A stretch of 45,236 nt of DNA, from the NCBI GenBank assembly GCA_964415605.1, contig CAYQBA010000013.1:1-45236 (forward strand), written 5' to 3'. Both the position numbers and the translations under genes were made by a program. This stretch comes from UCB3 sp964415605. GTDB taxonomy: Bacteria > Chloroflexota > Anaerolineae > Epilineales > Epilineaceae. Within the stretch, counting starts at the first letter, position 1. Every line of letters starts with the position of its first letter. Of the stretch, positions 1-7,385 are shown piece after piece. Under the pieces are notes generated by a model. The model was not told the DNA's origin. It did no database searches and saw nothing but the letters and a program-made list of their open reading frames with translations.

Positions 1-894
1 GTCACGTGGCGGTCCGGCGGCGCGGCCGGGTCGGCCTGGTGGCGGGTGGAGCCCCGCGAGCCCGATCTCGCGCCGGGGTCGCCGCTGGTGGTGTTCGCCC
101 CCGCCGCCGGCGCCGACGCGCGCGCCGACTACGCCGAGTGGGTGGCCCACGTGGCCCGGGGCGGCGCGGTCGTCGTGGTGCTTGCCGACGCCTCGGCGGC
201 GCCCGGAGCTCCCGGCGCGTGGGTTGACCGGGGCGCCGCGGCATTGGCGTCCGCGCTGGCCGCGTTGCCCGCCGACGGCTCCGTTGAAGTGGACCGGTCG
301 CACGCCGTGTTCGCCGGCCACGCCGAAGGCGCCGGCATGGCCGCGGTCCTGGCGGCGACGTGGTTCGATCGACGCCTGCCCGCGCCTCGCGCGCTGCTGG
401 CGCTGATGCCGCGCGGCTGGCCGGGCGGGCCGTCGTCCGCCGATCTGGCGCGCTTGCCGCGCGACACGCGCGTGTTGCTCGTAGCCGCGGACGCCGGCCG
501 GGCGCCGGACGAGGCGGCCGACATCGCGGTGTGGGATGGCACCGCCCACGTGCCGGCCGCGTGGCGCAACCGCCTCGTCGTCGCGACCGACGCCCATGGA
601 TCGCCGGCGCTCGTCGCCGACTGGCGGCTGCCGTTCACGGCCGGCGTGCACGGCGTCACCGACGCCCTGGACTGGCACGGCCCGTGGAAGTGGCTCGACG
701 CCCTGATCGCCTGCGGCTATCGCAACGCGGACTGCGCCCACGCGTTCGGGGGCACCCCGGAGCAGACCGGGCTGGGCGTCTGGGCGGACGGGCACCCCGT
801 CACGCCGGCGCGGTTGGCCGAGCCGCGGCGGCCGGCGCGGTCCACCGCCTGGCTGCCGATTGTCGGCCAGGGCTACGTGCGCCAGCGGCGGTGA
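1..894 (+). CDS. Alpha/beta-hydrolase-like protein, 5' end outside window
   Basis: The reading frame is open from the first base, so the start lies upstream; an internal GTG at 46 is unlikely to be the real start. The visible protein of about 297 residues alternates beta-strand-like (LVVFAP, AVVVVLAD, RVLLVAAD) and helical segments, as expected for an alpha/beta-hydrolase fold. The segment VFAGHAEGAGMA sits where the nucleophile elbow (G-x-S-x-G) is expected, but the serine position is alanine (codon 322-324). The protein may therefore be catalytically inactive, or this may not be the true elbow. The C-terminal part (WLDALIACGYRNADC) does not point to a specific substrate. It ends 36 bases before the convergent trpS stop. 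The function is unknown. Confidence 0.6.
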   Translation, partial: VTWRSGGAAGSAWWRVEPREPDLAPGSPLVVFAPAAGADARADYAEWVAHVARGGAVVVVLADASAAPGAPGAWVDRGAAALASALAALPADGSVEVDRSHAVFAGHAEGAGMAAVLAATWFDRRLPAPRALLALMPRGWPGGPSSADLARLPRDTRVLLVAADAGRAPDEAADIAVWDGTAHVPAAWRNRLVVATDAHGSPALVADWRLPFTAGVHGVTDALDWHGPWKWLDALIACGYRNADCAHAFGGTPEQTGLGVWADGHPVTPARLAEPRRPARSTAWLPIVGQGYVRQRR

Positions 895-898
895 GATG

Positions 899-921
899 GG
901 GCGCCGGGCCACAGGGCGCCG
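899..921. terminator. Short hairpin between convergent genes
   Basis: GGCGCC is repeated 9 bases apart, and because each copy is itself palindromic the two can form a short GC stem in either transcript. It lies in the 36-base gap between two converging stop codons. There is no T-run on either side, so a role in termination is only suggested by position. Confidence 0.3.
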
Positions 922-930
922 CGTCGCCGC

Positions 931-1950
931 TCATCCAGCGGGCGGGACGATCAACCCCATGCGCGCCTTCAGCGCCGCCAGCTTCGGCTCGGCGACCGCC
1001 GCCGCCTGAGCGGCGCCGCGCGCCAGGCAGCGATCGAGCTCGGCCGGGTCCGCCCGATACAGCTCGTACCGCGCCTGGAGCGGCGCCAGCTCGGCGATGA
1101 CGACCTCGGCCACGCGCTGCTTGAGGTCGCCGTAGCCGCGCGCCGTGGCGAAGTCGTCCTCGACCGTCTGCTCATCCCGGCCGGTGATGGCCTTGTAGAT
1201 CGCCAGCAAGTTGTTGACGCCGGCCTTCTCGGGGTCGGCGCTGAACCGGATCTCGCGCCCCGAGTCGGTGACGGCGCGCTTGAGCGCCTTTTCGATGGCC
1301 TTCGGCGGGTCGAGCAGCCGGATCGCGTGGCCCTCGACGTGCGCCAGGCTCTTCGACATCTTGACGGATGGGTCGTCGAGGCCCATGATCCGCGCGCCGA
1401 CCTCGGGGATGACGGCGCGCGGCAGGGTGAAGAGCTCGCCGTAGTGGTGGTTGAACCGCCCGGCGATGTCGCGGGCCAGCTCGACGTGCTGCTTCTGGTC
1501 GTCGCCCACCGGGACCTCGTCACTGTCGTACAGCAGGATGTCGCCCGCCATCAGCACCGGATAGTCCAGCAGGCCGGTCGACACCGTCTCCTGCTTGGCG
1601 GCCTTGTCCTTGTACTGCGTCATGCGCTGCAGCCAACCCAAGGGCGTGACGCAGTTGAGCAGCCAGCACGCTTCGGCGTGCGCCCGCACATGGCTCTGGG
1701 CGAAGAGCGTGCAGCGGGCGGGGTCGAGCCCGGCGGCGAGGAGCAGCGCTGCCATCATCCACACCTGCTCGCGCAGCGTGTCGGGATCCTGCGGCACGGT
1801 GAGCGCGTGCAGGTCGACGATGCAGAAGTAGTTCTCCTTCTCGTCCTGGCGCGCGACCCAGCCCTTGATGGCGCCGAGGTAGTTGCCGATGTGGATGCCG
1901 CCGGTGGGCTGGATCCCGCTGAAGACGCGGGGTCTGGCATGGATGCTCAT
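931..1950 (-). CDS. trpS: Tryptophanyl-tRNA synthetase
   Basis: This is a class I aminoacyl-tRNA synthetase that charges tRNA-Trp in the cytoplasm. The 339-residue product has the family's usual length. The HIGH-type signature is PTGGIHIGNYLG near the N-terminus and the KMSKS loop is intact (VKMSKSLAHVEG). Other landmarks are TQYKDKAAKQ and the GDDQKQHVELARDIAGRFN block that recognises tryptophan and adenylate. The ATG giving MSIHARPRVFSG was chosen because it places the Rossmann fold at the very N-terminus, with AGAGGCG upstream; the frame stays open well beyond it, but that sequence is low-complexity and unlike the family. It converges on the preceding gene. No T-box or other leader element was recognised upstream. 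Confidence 0.97.
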   Translation of the reverse strand: MSIHARPRVFSGIQPTGGIHIGNYLGAIKGWVARQDEKENYFCIVDLHALTVPQDPDTLREQVWMMAALLLAAGLDPARCTLFAQSHVRAHAEACWLLNCVTPLGWLQRMTQYKDKAAKQETVSTGLLDYPVLMAGDILLYDSDEVPVGDDQKQHVELARDIAGRFNHHYGELFTLPRAVIPEVGARIMGLDDPSVKMSKSLAHVEGHAIRLLDPPKAIEKALKRAVTDSGREIRFSADPEKAGVNNLLAIYKAITGRDEQTVEDDFATARGYGDLKQRVAEVVIAELAPLQARYELYRADPAELDRCLARGAAQAAAVAEPKLAALKARMGLIVPPAG

Positions 1951-2308
1951 GGATCGCCTCTGATCGGACGTCGACGGGACGGGCAGCGGGGGCCGGCCGG
2001 GCACCGCTGACGACGACACGGGCCCGCCGCCCTGCGGCCAAGTATCGCCCACGCCGGGCATGCGTGTAAAATCGCGCCGGGCAAGCGCCACTCGCGCGGA
2101 TACGCGGCGCGGGAACTTTTCCGCGCGCCCCGTGTATCTATCATTGTTGTCGCCGGATCGAGTCGACTCGCCGTCCGACGGGATCGCCGATGCGAATCCT
2201 CCAACACCGTTGCGCCGGTCGTCGTGAGGCCCGCCCGCCGCGGGCGACGGCAGGCATCCCCGCGTGGATGCCTGTTCGTCGTGCTTAGCGCATGGGCCGG
2301 GCTGGCGC
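1951..2308. other. Intergenic region between trpS and the PrsW-like gene
   Basis: This 358-base divergent region must hold promoters for trpS (leftward) and the stress-type module (rightward). The only element recognised is the ECF-type promoter at 2112-2139. No tRNA, repeat or convincing small ORF was found. The frame of the rightward gene is open from a GTG at 2264, but the stretch before 2309 does not look like protein. Confidence 0.5.
2112..2139 (+). promoter_or_regulatory. ECF sigma-type promoter, copy 1
   Basis: GGAAC (2112-2116), a 17-base spacer and GTATCT (2134-2139). GGAAC is the classic -35 core of many ECF sigma factors. The same two boxes with the same spacing, and with GG before and TTT after the first box, recur at 5766-5793 upstream of the anti-sigma/sigma pair. 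The -10 box is about 170 bases before the PrsW-like start, which leaves a long leader. Confidence 0.7.
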
Positions 2309-3487
2309 ATGAACATGCTCACCCCGTCGTTCCTCGTCCCGGTCGCCGTGAGCATCGGGGTGCCCGCGGCGTTCCTGTGCTTCGTCCGCCGGCTGGACCT
2401 GTACGCCAGCGGAGGCTTCTGGCTCGTTGTCGGGTGTTTCGTCGCCGGGCTCGCGGCCTTTCCGCTGTCGTTCGCCGTCAACACCGGTGCCCTGCGGCTG
2501 CTGATCCTGGGCGGAATGAGCGCGTCCCTCGCGCTGCTGGCGATCAAGACCAGCGTGGCGCCCGTCGTCGAAGAGGTCGGCAAGTCGCTCGGCCTGATCT
2601 ACTCCGTCCGGCGGCCGGAGTTCACCTACTTCGTCGATGGCGCCATCTTCGGGTTCGCGGCCGGCACCGCCTTCGCCATCATCGAGAACCTCTTTTATCT
2701 CGGCAACGCCCGCGACCCGCTGGGGATGGCCGTCAACCGCGCCTTCAGCACCTCGCTGATGCACGGCACGGCCAGCGCCCTGGTCGGCGTGGCGCTGGGC
2801 CGGCTGCGGTTCGGGCACGGCCGGCATCGCTTCGCGGCGCTGCTGGTGGGTTGGGCCTCGGCGATGACGGTGCACATGGCGTTCAACCGCCTCGTCAACA
2901 GCGGCCCACTGACATCCGCGCACCTTGCCGGGGCGATCGCCATCGGGCTCGGCGGCGTCGCATTGACCGCCGCGCTGATCTTCTGGGGCCTGCGTGAAGA
3001 GCGCGCGTGGCTCCGCGAAACGCTTGGGCTGGACGTCGGTGTGTCGGCCGGCGAGGCCAACGTCGTGCACCGCATGGCCGACCTCGACACGCTGCTCGCA
3101 CCGGTCGAGGCCCACTTCGGCGCGATCCGGCGCAAGCAGGTCCAGCGGTTTCTGCAGCTCCAGGCCCAGCTTGGCCTCAAGCGCAAGGCGGCGGCGCTGG
3201 CCACGGACGCCCGGCTGCGCGAGGCGCTCGAGGCTCAGGCCCGCGACCTGCAGGCGCAGACCGACGCCCTGCGCCGCGACGTCGGCATCTACTGCATGGC
3301 CTACGTCCGCTCGATCCTGCCGGCCGAGACCGAGCCGATCTGGGATCGGTTGACCACGGCACTCGCCCAGCCGAGCACCACCGAGCCGAGCATGAACCTC
3401 TGGCAGGCGCTGGCGGATCGGACCGAAGCGGCAAGACCAGCCGGCGACGACGGGCCGGCCGCGGTCATGGCCGGGCCGGACCGCTGA
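2309..3487 (+). CDS. PrsW-like intramembrane protease with cytosolic coiled-coil tail
   Basis: This is a polytopic membrane protein of 392 residues. The first ~230 residues form about seven hydrophobic segments carrying PrsW (glutamic-type intramembrane protease) landmarks: EEVGK near residues 88-92, AFAIIENLFYL with Glu near 126, MHGTASALVG near 151 and a second His near 189. Bacillus PrsW cleaves an anti-sigma factor; here the genes downstream include an anti-sigma-like membrane protein and an ECF sigma factor, so a similar role is plausible but inferred. Residues ~230-392 are hydrophilic with coiled-coil character and end in an Ala/Pro-rich tail that contains NLWQALADRT, a motif echoed in the winged-helix protein at 4623. 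ATG 2309 was chosen over GTG 2264 because it begins the first membrane segment directly. It is the first gene after the ECF-type promoter. Confidence 0.8.
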   Translation: MNMLTPSFLVPVAVSIGVPAAFLCFVRRLDLYASGGFWLVVGCFVAGLAAFPLSFAVNTGALRLLILGGMSASLALLAIKTSVAPVVEEVGKSLGLIYSVRRPEFTYFVDGAIFGFAAGTAFAIIENLFYLGNARDPLGMAVNRAFSTSLMHGTASALVGVALGRLRFGHGRHRFAALLVGWASAMTVHMAFNRLVNSGPLTSAHLAGAIAIGLGGVALTAALIFWGLREERAWLRETLGLDVGVSAGEANVVHRMADLDTLLAPVEAHFGAIRRKQVQRFLQLQAQLGLKRKAAALATDARLREALEAQARDLQAQTDALRRDVGIYCMAYVRSILPAETEPIWDRLTTALAQPSTTEPSMNLWQALADRTEAARPAGDDGPAAVMAGPDR

Positions 3488-3526
3488 CCCATCGGCGCAT
3501 CACCAACCCGGGAGGAACACACCGAC

Positions 3527-4282
3527 ATGGCGCGCATCGTCTCCGTCCACTCGTTTCGCGGGGGGACCGGCAAGTCCAACATCACGGCCAGCCTGGCCAC
3601 GCAGGTGGCTCGGCTCGGTCATCGGGTCGGGATCGTCGACACCGATATCCAGTCGCCCGGCATCCACGTCCTCTTCGGGATGGACGAGCAGCGCATCACG
3701 CATGCGCTCAACGACTACCTGTGGGGGCGGTGCGACATCGATGCGGCCGCCTATCCCGTCGACCTCGAGGCCGTGGCCGGAAAGCTGTACTTGATCCCCT
3801 CGAGCCTCAAGACCGGCGAGATCGCCCGCGTGCTGCGCGAAGGCTACGACGTGACCTTGCTCAACGACGGGTTCCGCGACCTGATCGAGCGCCTCACCCT
3901 CGATTACCTGTTCATCGACACGCACCCTGGCCTGAACGAGGAGACGTTGCTCTCGATCGCCATCAGCGACGTGCTGTTCATCGTCATGCGGCCGGACCGT
4001 CAGGACTACCAGGGCACGGGCGTGACGGTGGAGGTCGCGCGCAAGCTCGACGTGCCGCACCTGTACGTCGTCGTCAACAAGGTGCTCTCGTCGTTCGACT
4101 TCGACGCCGTCCGCCGCGAGGTCGAGCAAACGTACCAGGCGGACGTGATCGCCGTCCTGCCGCAGTGCGACGAGATGATGCAGCTGGCCAGCGCCGGGGT
4201 CTTTGCCCTGGCGTATCCGGAGCACCCGCTGACGCGTTCGTTGGCGGCGATGGCCGACACGGTGGTCGCCCTGGGCGACTGA
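3527..4282 (+). CDS. MinD/ParA-family ATPase
   Basis: A deviant-Walker P-loop ATPase of 251 residues, the family's normal size. The P-loop reads HSFRGGTGKSN, so the position of the ParA/MinD signature lysine (KGGxGKT) is arginine, while the catalytic GK-S is intact. The VDTDIQSPGIHVLFG block matches Walker A' and LFIDTHPGLNEE matches Walker B. Members of this superfamily position proteins or complexes on membranes or DNA. No C-terminal amphipathic membrane helix like that of MinD is obvious. GGGAGGA precedes the ATG. It lies 39 bases after the PrsW-like gene and before a zinc-finger gene, so it belongs to this module rather than to chromosome partition; no ParB-like gene is present. Confidence 0.85.
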   Translation: MARIVSVHSFRGGTGKSNITASLATQVARLGHRVGIVDTDIQSPGIHVLFGMDEQRITHALNDYLWGRCDIDAAAYPVDLEAVAGKLYLIPSSLKTGEIARVLREGYDVTLLNDGFRDLIERLTLDYLFIDTHPGLNEETLLSIAISDVLFIVMRPDRQDYQGTGVTVEVARKLDVPHLYVVVNKVLSSFDFDAVRREVEQTYQADVIAVLPQCDEMMQLASAGVFALAYPEHPLTRSLAAMADTVVALGD

Positions 4283-4385
4283 ACCGCCGGGGCGCCGGCG
4301 CGAGGCCCGGTGCGACCCGCGCGGCAGGCCATCGCGCCCACGGGTTCCTGTGCTGAATTCCTGCTAGACGACTGGGAGGCGACGC

Positions 4386-4598
4386 GTGCGCTGTCATAAA
4401 TGTCGGGGAGAGCCGATCGGCATCTGTCAGTTCTGCGGCCGAGCCGTGTGCGAGAGCTGCCACGGCCCTTTGCCGTTCATCCTCACGATCTTCGTCGGCA
4501 AGGACCACATCCCGAAGGCGGTTGTGGTCGCCGACGCCTTGTGGTGCGGCGTGTGCCGGCCGCAGCCCGAGCCGCTGCCGATGCCCGAGATGGCGTGA
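4386..4598 (+). CDS. Small zinc-finger protein
   Basis: A 70-residue protein with Cys pairs C-H-K-C, C-Q-F-C, C-E-S-C and, after a hydrophobic stretch (LPFILTIFVG), C-G-V-C. The spacing suggests two zinc sites in a B-box or zinc-ribbon-like fold. The C-terminal tail is Pro-rich (RPQPEPLPMPEMA). The start is a GTG preceded by GGGAGG. It is codirectional with its neighbours and 24 bases before the winged-helix gene. Proteins of this kind usually mediate protein contacts; the partner is unknown. It may instead sit at the membrane through its central hydrophobic stretch. Confidence 0.75.
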   Translation: MRCHKCRGEPIGICQFCGRAVCESCHGPLPFILTIFVGKDHIPKAVVVADALWCGVCRPQPEPLPMPEMA

Positions 4599-4622
4599 CG
4601 GCGGACCAGGGAGGAGACCATC

Positions 4623-5027
4623 ATGCCTGGATTGTTCGACCGCCTGCAGTCCGAGATCGACCAGCGCGAGCGCTCGGCTGGCTTCTCGCCTGCCGACCTC
4701 TTGACGCTGTCTCCCGAGCTCCGCAAGCTGATGCAGGCCCTCACCCGCAAGGGTGCGCTCACCGCCGAGGCCCTGGCCACGGAGATCGACATGCCCGCCG
4801 CCGCCCTGGTCCCCCTCATGGACGGGCTGATCGAAAAGGGATTCGTCGCCGAGGTCGACGTGGCCGGCGTGGCCTGGTACAAGGCCGTGCTGGCCCGCCG
4901 CCGCGGCCGCGAGGTGCCCTTCAACATCTGGGATGCGCTCCAGGAGCGGACGACCGACGCGCCGTCGGGGTCCTCCGCGGTGCGTCCCGACGCGACCGAC
5001 GCGCCGGGCACCGGCGGTGGCGGCTGA
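4623..5027 (+). CDS. Winged-helix protein with C-terminal docking-like motif
   Basis: 134 residues. Residues ~28-90 form a winged-helix fold of MarR/DprA-like type: LRKLMQALTRKGALTAEAL, then PLMDGLIEKGFVAEVDVAG with the wing ending in WYKAVLARRRG. A short, low-complexity tail follows and begins FNIWDALQERT, which closely resembles the NLWQALADRT near the end of the PrsW-like protein three genes upstream. The winged helix could bind DNA or act as a protein-interaction module; the lack of a strongly basic recognition helix leaves this open. GGGAGGAG precedes the ATG. The stop lies 7 bases before the next start, so the two are probably co-translated. Confidence 0.75.
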   Translation: MPGLFDRLQSEIDQRERSAGFSPADLLTLSPELRKLMQALTRKGALTAEALATEIDMPAAALVPLMDGLIEKGFVAEVDVAGVAWYKAVLARRRGREVPFNIWDALQERTTDAPSGSSAVRPDATDAPGTGGGG

Positions 5028-5034
5028 GCTGGCC

Positions 5035-5757
5035 ATGGATACCGATCGACAGCCCATCACGGAGCGCTTCCTCAAGCTGCCGGCGCTGAGCGGCGCCTGG
5101 CAGACCATCGACGTGGCGGCCGACACGCACGTGTTCCACAAAGGCGACCCGGGGGACGCCCTGTACACCGTCGTGACCGGCGCGCTCGAGGTCTACACCG
5201 CGGATGCCAGCGGGCGTCGCGTGGTGCTCGAGCGCGTGGGCCCCGGGCAGACCGTCGGCGAGCTGGCGCTGCTGGACGGCGGCGTGCGCTCCGCGAGCCT
5301 CGTGGCGGTGGCGCCCAGCCGCCTCGAGCGGCTCCGCCGAGCGGACTTCCTGGCCGCGCTGCAGCAATCCCCCGAGCTGTCGGAGATGACGATCGACCTG
5401 CTCAGCACGCGGATGCGGCGGTCCGCCGACTACCTGGCGCTGGTCACGCGCTGGTCGCGCCAGGTGGCGCGCGGCGAGTACGACGCGGCCGAGGCCGGGA
5501 TCCGGGCGGCGGGGGTGGCCGCCGACGATCCGAACCTCGCCCGGTTCATCGAGACCTTTACCGAGATGGTCAGCGCCGTCCAGGCCCGCGAAGCCGAGCT
5601 GAAGCGCGAGCTGCGGGAGCTGCGCATCGAGATCGACGGGCAGAAGTACCAGCGACAGCTATCCGAGATCACCGAGACCGGCTTCTTCCAGGATCTGCAG
5701 GCCAACGCCCGCCGGATGCGCCGGCGGGCACACGGCGACGTCGAGCCCGAGGGCTGA
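5035..5757 (+). CDS. Cyclic-nucleotide-binding-domain protein without HTH
   Basis: 240 residues. Residues ~25-120 are a Crp-type cyclic-nucleotide-binding beta-roll (HVFHKGDPGDALYTVVTGAL, then VGELALLDGGVRSASLVAV). The phosphate-binding cassette reads GELALLDGGVRSA, close to the canonical GE-(8)-R-A pattern, so nucleotide binding is plausible. The usual C-terminal helix-turn-helix is absent; helices follow, then a charged coiled coil (REAELKRELRELRIEI) and a conserved-looking end QLSEITETGFFQDL before an Arg-rich tail. It therefore probably signals by protein contact rather than DNA binding. The ATG 7 bases after the previous stop was chosen because it begins just before the domain. It is the last gene of the first block of the ECF-type module. 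Confidence 0.82.
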   Translation: MDTDRQPITERFLKLPALSGAWQTIDVAADTHVFHKGDPGDALYTVVTGALEVYTADASGRRVVLERVGPGQTVGELALLDGGVRSASLVAVAPSRLERLRRADFLAALQQSPELSEMTIDLLSTRMRRSADYLALVTRWSRQVARGEYDAAEAGIRAAGVAADDPNLARFIETFTEMVSAVQAREAELKRELRELRIEIDGQKYQRQLSEITETGFFQDLQANARRMRRRAHGDVEPEG

Positions 5758-5765
5758 GCCCCCGG

Positions 5766-5793
5766 GGAACTTTCGCGGCGGCTGGGGGTATCT
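5766..5793 (+). promoter_or_regulatory. ECF sigma-type promoter, copy 2
   Basis: GGAAC (5766-5770), 17 bases, then GTATCT (5788-5793). Both boxes, the spacer length and the flanking GG/TTT match the element at 2112-2139. It lies 9 bases after the stop of the cNMP-binding gene and about 125 bases before the anti-sigma-like gene, so the sigma factor encoded downstream would autoregulate. Confidence 0.7.
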
Positions 5794-5918
5794 CATGGCG
5801 CAGGCGATGATCGGAACGGGCCGCGCCGCTCCGATCCCGCGATCATCTTCGCCCACCGCGCTGCCCATTGGGAGCCTGGCTCCCCGCGGCGCGCGACCAT
5901 CGCCCAGGGACGGCATTC

Positions 5919-6683
5919 ATGAGCGCAGACGACAACATCTTCACATGGCTCGAGCAGCTCATGGCCGAGTCCACGCCGCCGACGCGCCGGGCCGAGATCG
6001 AGACGCGGCTCGCCGGCAGCGAGGCCGGCCGGCGGGCGCTGGCACGGGTGCGCGCATGGCGCGCCGGGCCGGCGGAGGAAGGCTTCGACCTGCGTGCTGG
6101 CGTGATGGACGCCCTGCCCAGCGGGCCCTTGACCGTGTATCGCGCCATGGCTGCCGTGGTGGTCCGCGCCTGGGCCGATCCCGCCTTTCGTGAAGTGCTG
6201 CGCCGCGATCCCCCGGCCACCCTGGCAGCCGAGGGCGTCGAGCTGCCCACCGGCGTCACCGTGCGCATCGTACCCGCCGCCGAGGGCAGGCTGCCCGGCG
6301 CCGGCGAGGTCACGCTGCCGATTCCGGCGGCGTCTCAGCCCGCCGTCATGGCCGACGAGGCCGTCCGCCGGCTGCGGCGCACGCCTTTCGGGTGGATCTG
6401 GGGCGTGCCCTGGGAGGCGGCGCAAGGCCCAACGTCGCTGGGCGCACCGGCCGCCCATGCCCTGCGGCCACGGTGGCCATGGCTCCCTGGGCGCCGCGGC
6501 GTTTCCCTCGCGCTGGCCGGTATCGCCGCCGCCGTGGTGCTCTGGGTGGCCGCCGTCAAGCCGGGCCCCGGATCGGTGTCCGGCACGGCCGTGGGGGGCG
6601 GCGCCATGGGGCCGGCCGTCGCGGCGGCCGGCGTGCTGGTCCTCGTCGCGCTGATCGCGTTTCTGAGGCGCCGCCGGCCATAG
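5919..6683 (+). CDS. Anti-sigma-factor-like membrane protein with NHLP-like segment
   Basis: 254 residues. Residues ~5-45 (NIFTWLEQLMAESTPPTRR followed by an Arg/Ala-rich helix) look like the cytosolic start of an ECF anti-sigma factor without a zinc finger. Residues ~74-136 resemble the nitrile-hydratase-alpha/NHLP leader domain of RiPP precursors: a helix RAWADPAFREVLRRDPPATL, then EGVELPTGVTVRIV and a terminal VTLPIP. Residues ~194-213 and ~231-249 are two hydrophobic helices, the second followed by RRRRP. The ATG at 5919 has AGGGA upstream and begins the helical part; the frame is open before it. The sigma gene follows by 64 bases. Sequestration of that sigma factor is inferred from order and architecture. 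What the NHLP-like segment senses or binds is unknown. Confidence 0.7.
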   Translation: MSADDNIFTWLEQLMAESTPPTRRAEIETRLAGSEAGRRALARVRAWRAGPAEEGFDLRAGVMDALPSGPLTVYRAMAAVVVRAWADPAFREVLRRDPPATLAAEGVELPTGVTVRIVPAAEGRLPGAGEVTLPIPAASQPAVMADEAVRRLRRTPFGWIWGVPWEAAQGPTSLGAPAAHALRPRWPWLPGRRGVSLALAGIAAAVVLWVAAVKPGPGSVSGTAVGGGAMGPAVAAAGVLVLVALIAFLRRRRP

Positions 6684-6747
6684 GCGACGCACGCCGGGCG
6701 CCGCGACGGGCTTGCAGTCCACTGCGTAATGTGGGACACTCTGGCAG

Positions 6748-7314
6748 ATGAAGCGCGAGGACCCAACCGACCAAGCGGTGGTCGCGGCGGTGCTGGCTGG
6801 CGACCGGGATGCGTTCGGCGTGCTGGTGCAACGCCACCAGCGACGGGTTTACCATGCGCTCTGGCGCCTGTGTGGCGACGCCGAGGAAGCCGAGGAGATG
6901 GCTCAAGGCGCCTTCGTCCGCGCTTATTTCGCCCTCGATGGCTACAAGCCCGAGTACCAGTTCTCCACCTGGCTGTTTCGCATCGCGTACCACCTCTTCC
7001 TGAACGAGCGCCGCGACCACCGGCGCGAGGTCGCCTTCGACGTGGGCGACGAGCCCGACGAGGATCCCGCGCAGCGGATCGAGGACCCAACCGGGCCCCC
7101 GCACGCCGAGGTGGAGGCCCGCGAGCTGCGCCGTTCGATCCGGCGAGCCGTCACGGCGCTCCCCGAGGAGTATCGCACCGTCATCGTCCTGCGCCACATG
7201 CAGGAGCTGTCGTATGCCGAGATCGGCGAGATCACCGGCTTGCCGGTGGGAACCGTCAAGAGCCGCCTGGCGCGCGCCCGTCACCAGCTCGCGGGCCTGC
7301 TGGGCTCGGACTGA
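6748..7314 (+). CDS. ECF RNA polymerase sigma factor
   Basis: 188 residues with the two-domain ECF layout. Region 2 is at residues ~13-85 (RDAFGVLVQRHQRRVYHALW, then DAEEAEEMAQGAFVRAYFAL and FSTWLFRIAYHLFLNERR). Region 4 is at ~128-183 (ALPEEYRTVIVLRHMQELS, then YAEIGEITGLPVGTVKSRL), including the helix-turn-helix that reads the -35 box. The acidic linker (DVGDEPDEDPAQRIED) is typical. It lies directly after the anti-sigma-like gene. The two GGAAC-N17-GTATCT elements in this window are its likely targets, which is inference. A separate promoter in the 64-base gap was not convincing. Confidence 0.93.
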   Translation: MKREDPTDQAVVAAVLAGDRDAFGVLVQRHQRRVYHALWRLCGDAEEAEEMAQGAFVRAYFALDGYKPEYQFSTWLFRIAYHLFLNERRDHRREVAFDVGDEPDEDPAQRIEDPTGPPHAEVEARELRRSIRRAVTALPEEYRTVIVLRHMQELSYAEIGEITGLPVGTVKSRLARARHQLAGLLGSD

Positions 7315-7349
7315 GCACGTCGGCGCCGTTCTCCAGACGGCGGCCGAAT

Positions 7350-7378
7350 TTGACAAAACATGAACAGACGGGTAGATT
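7350..7378 (+). promoter_or_regulatory. Sigma70 promoter of the P-type ATPase leader
   Basis: TTGACA (7350-7355), 17 bases, TAGATT (7373-7378). The -35 box is a perfect consensus match and the -10 box matches 4 of 6. The predicted start point, near 7385, falls at the first base of the riboswitch stem P1, which supports both calls. Confidence 0.75.
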
Positions 7379-7385
7379 TCAGCCC

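Noticed and set aside
2264..2308. GTG at 2264 as start of the PrsW-like protein
   Set aside because: The extra 15 residues are not hydrophobic or conserved-looking and ATG 2309 begins the first membrane helix.
3527..4282. MinD/ParA-like gene as chromosome partition parA
   Set aside because: No parB, parS or division genes are near; it lies in the ECF-type module and has a changed signature lysine.
6716..6745. Separate promoter for the ECF sigma gene (TTGCAG ... GACACT)
   Set aside because: The -10 box matches only three of six bases; cotranscription with the anti-sigma-like gene is simpler.
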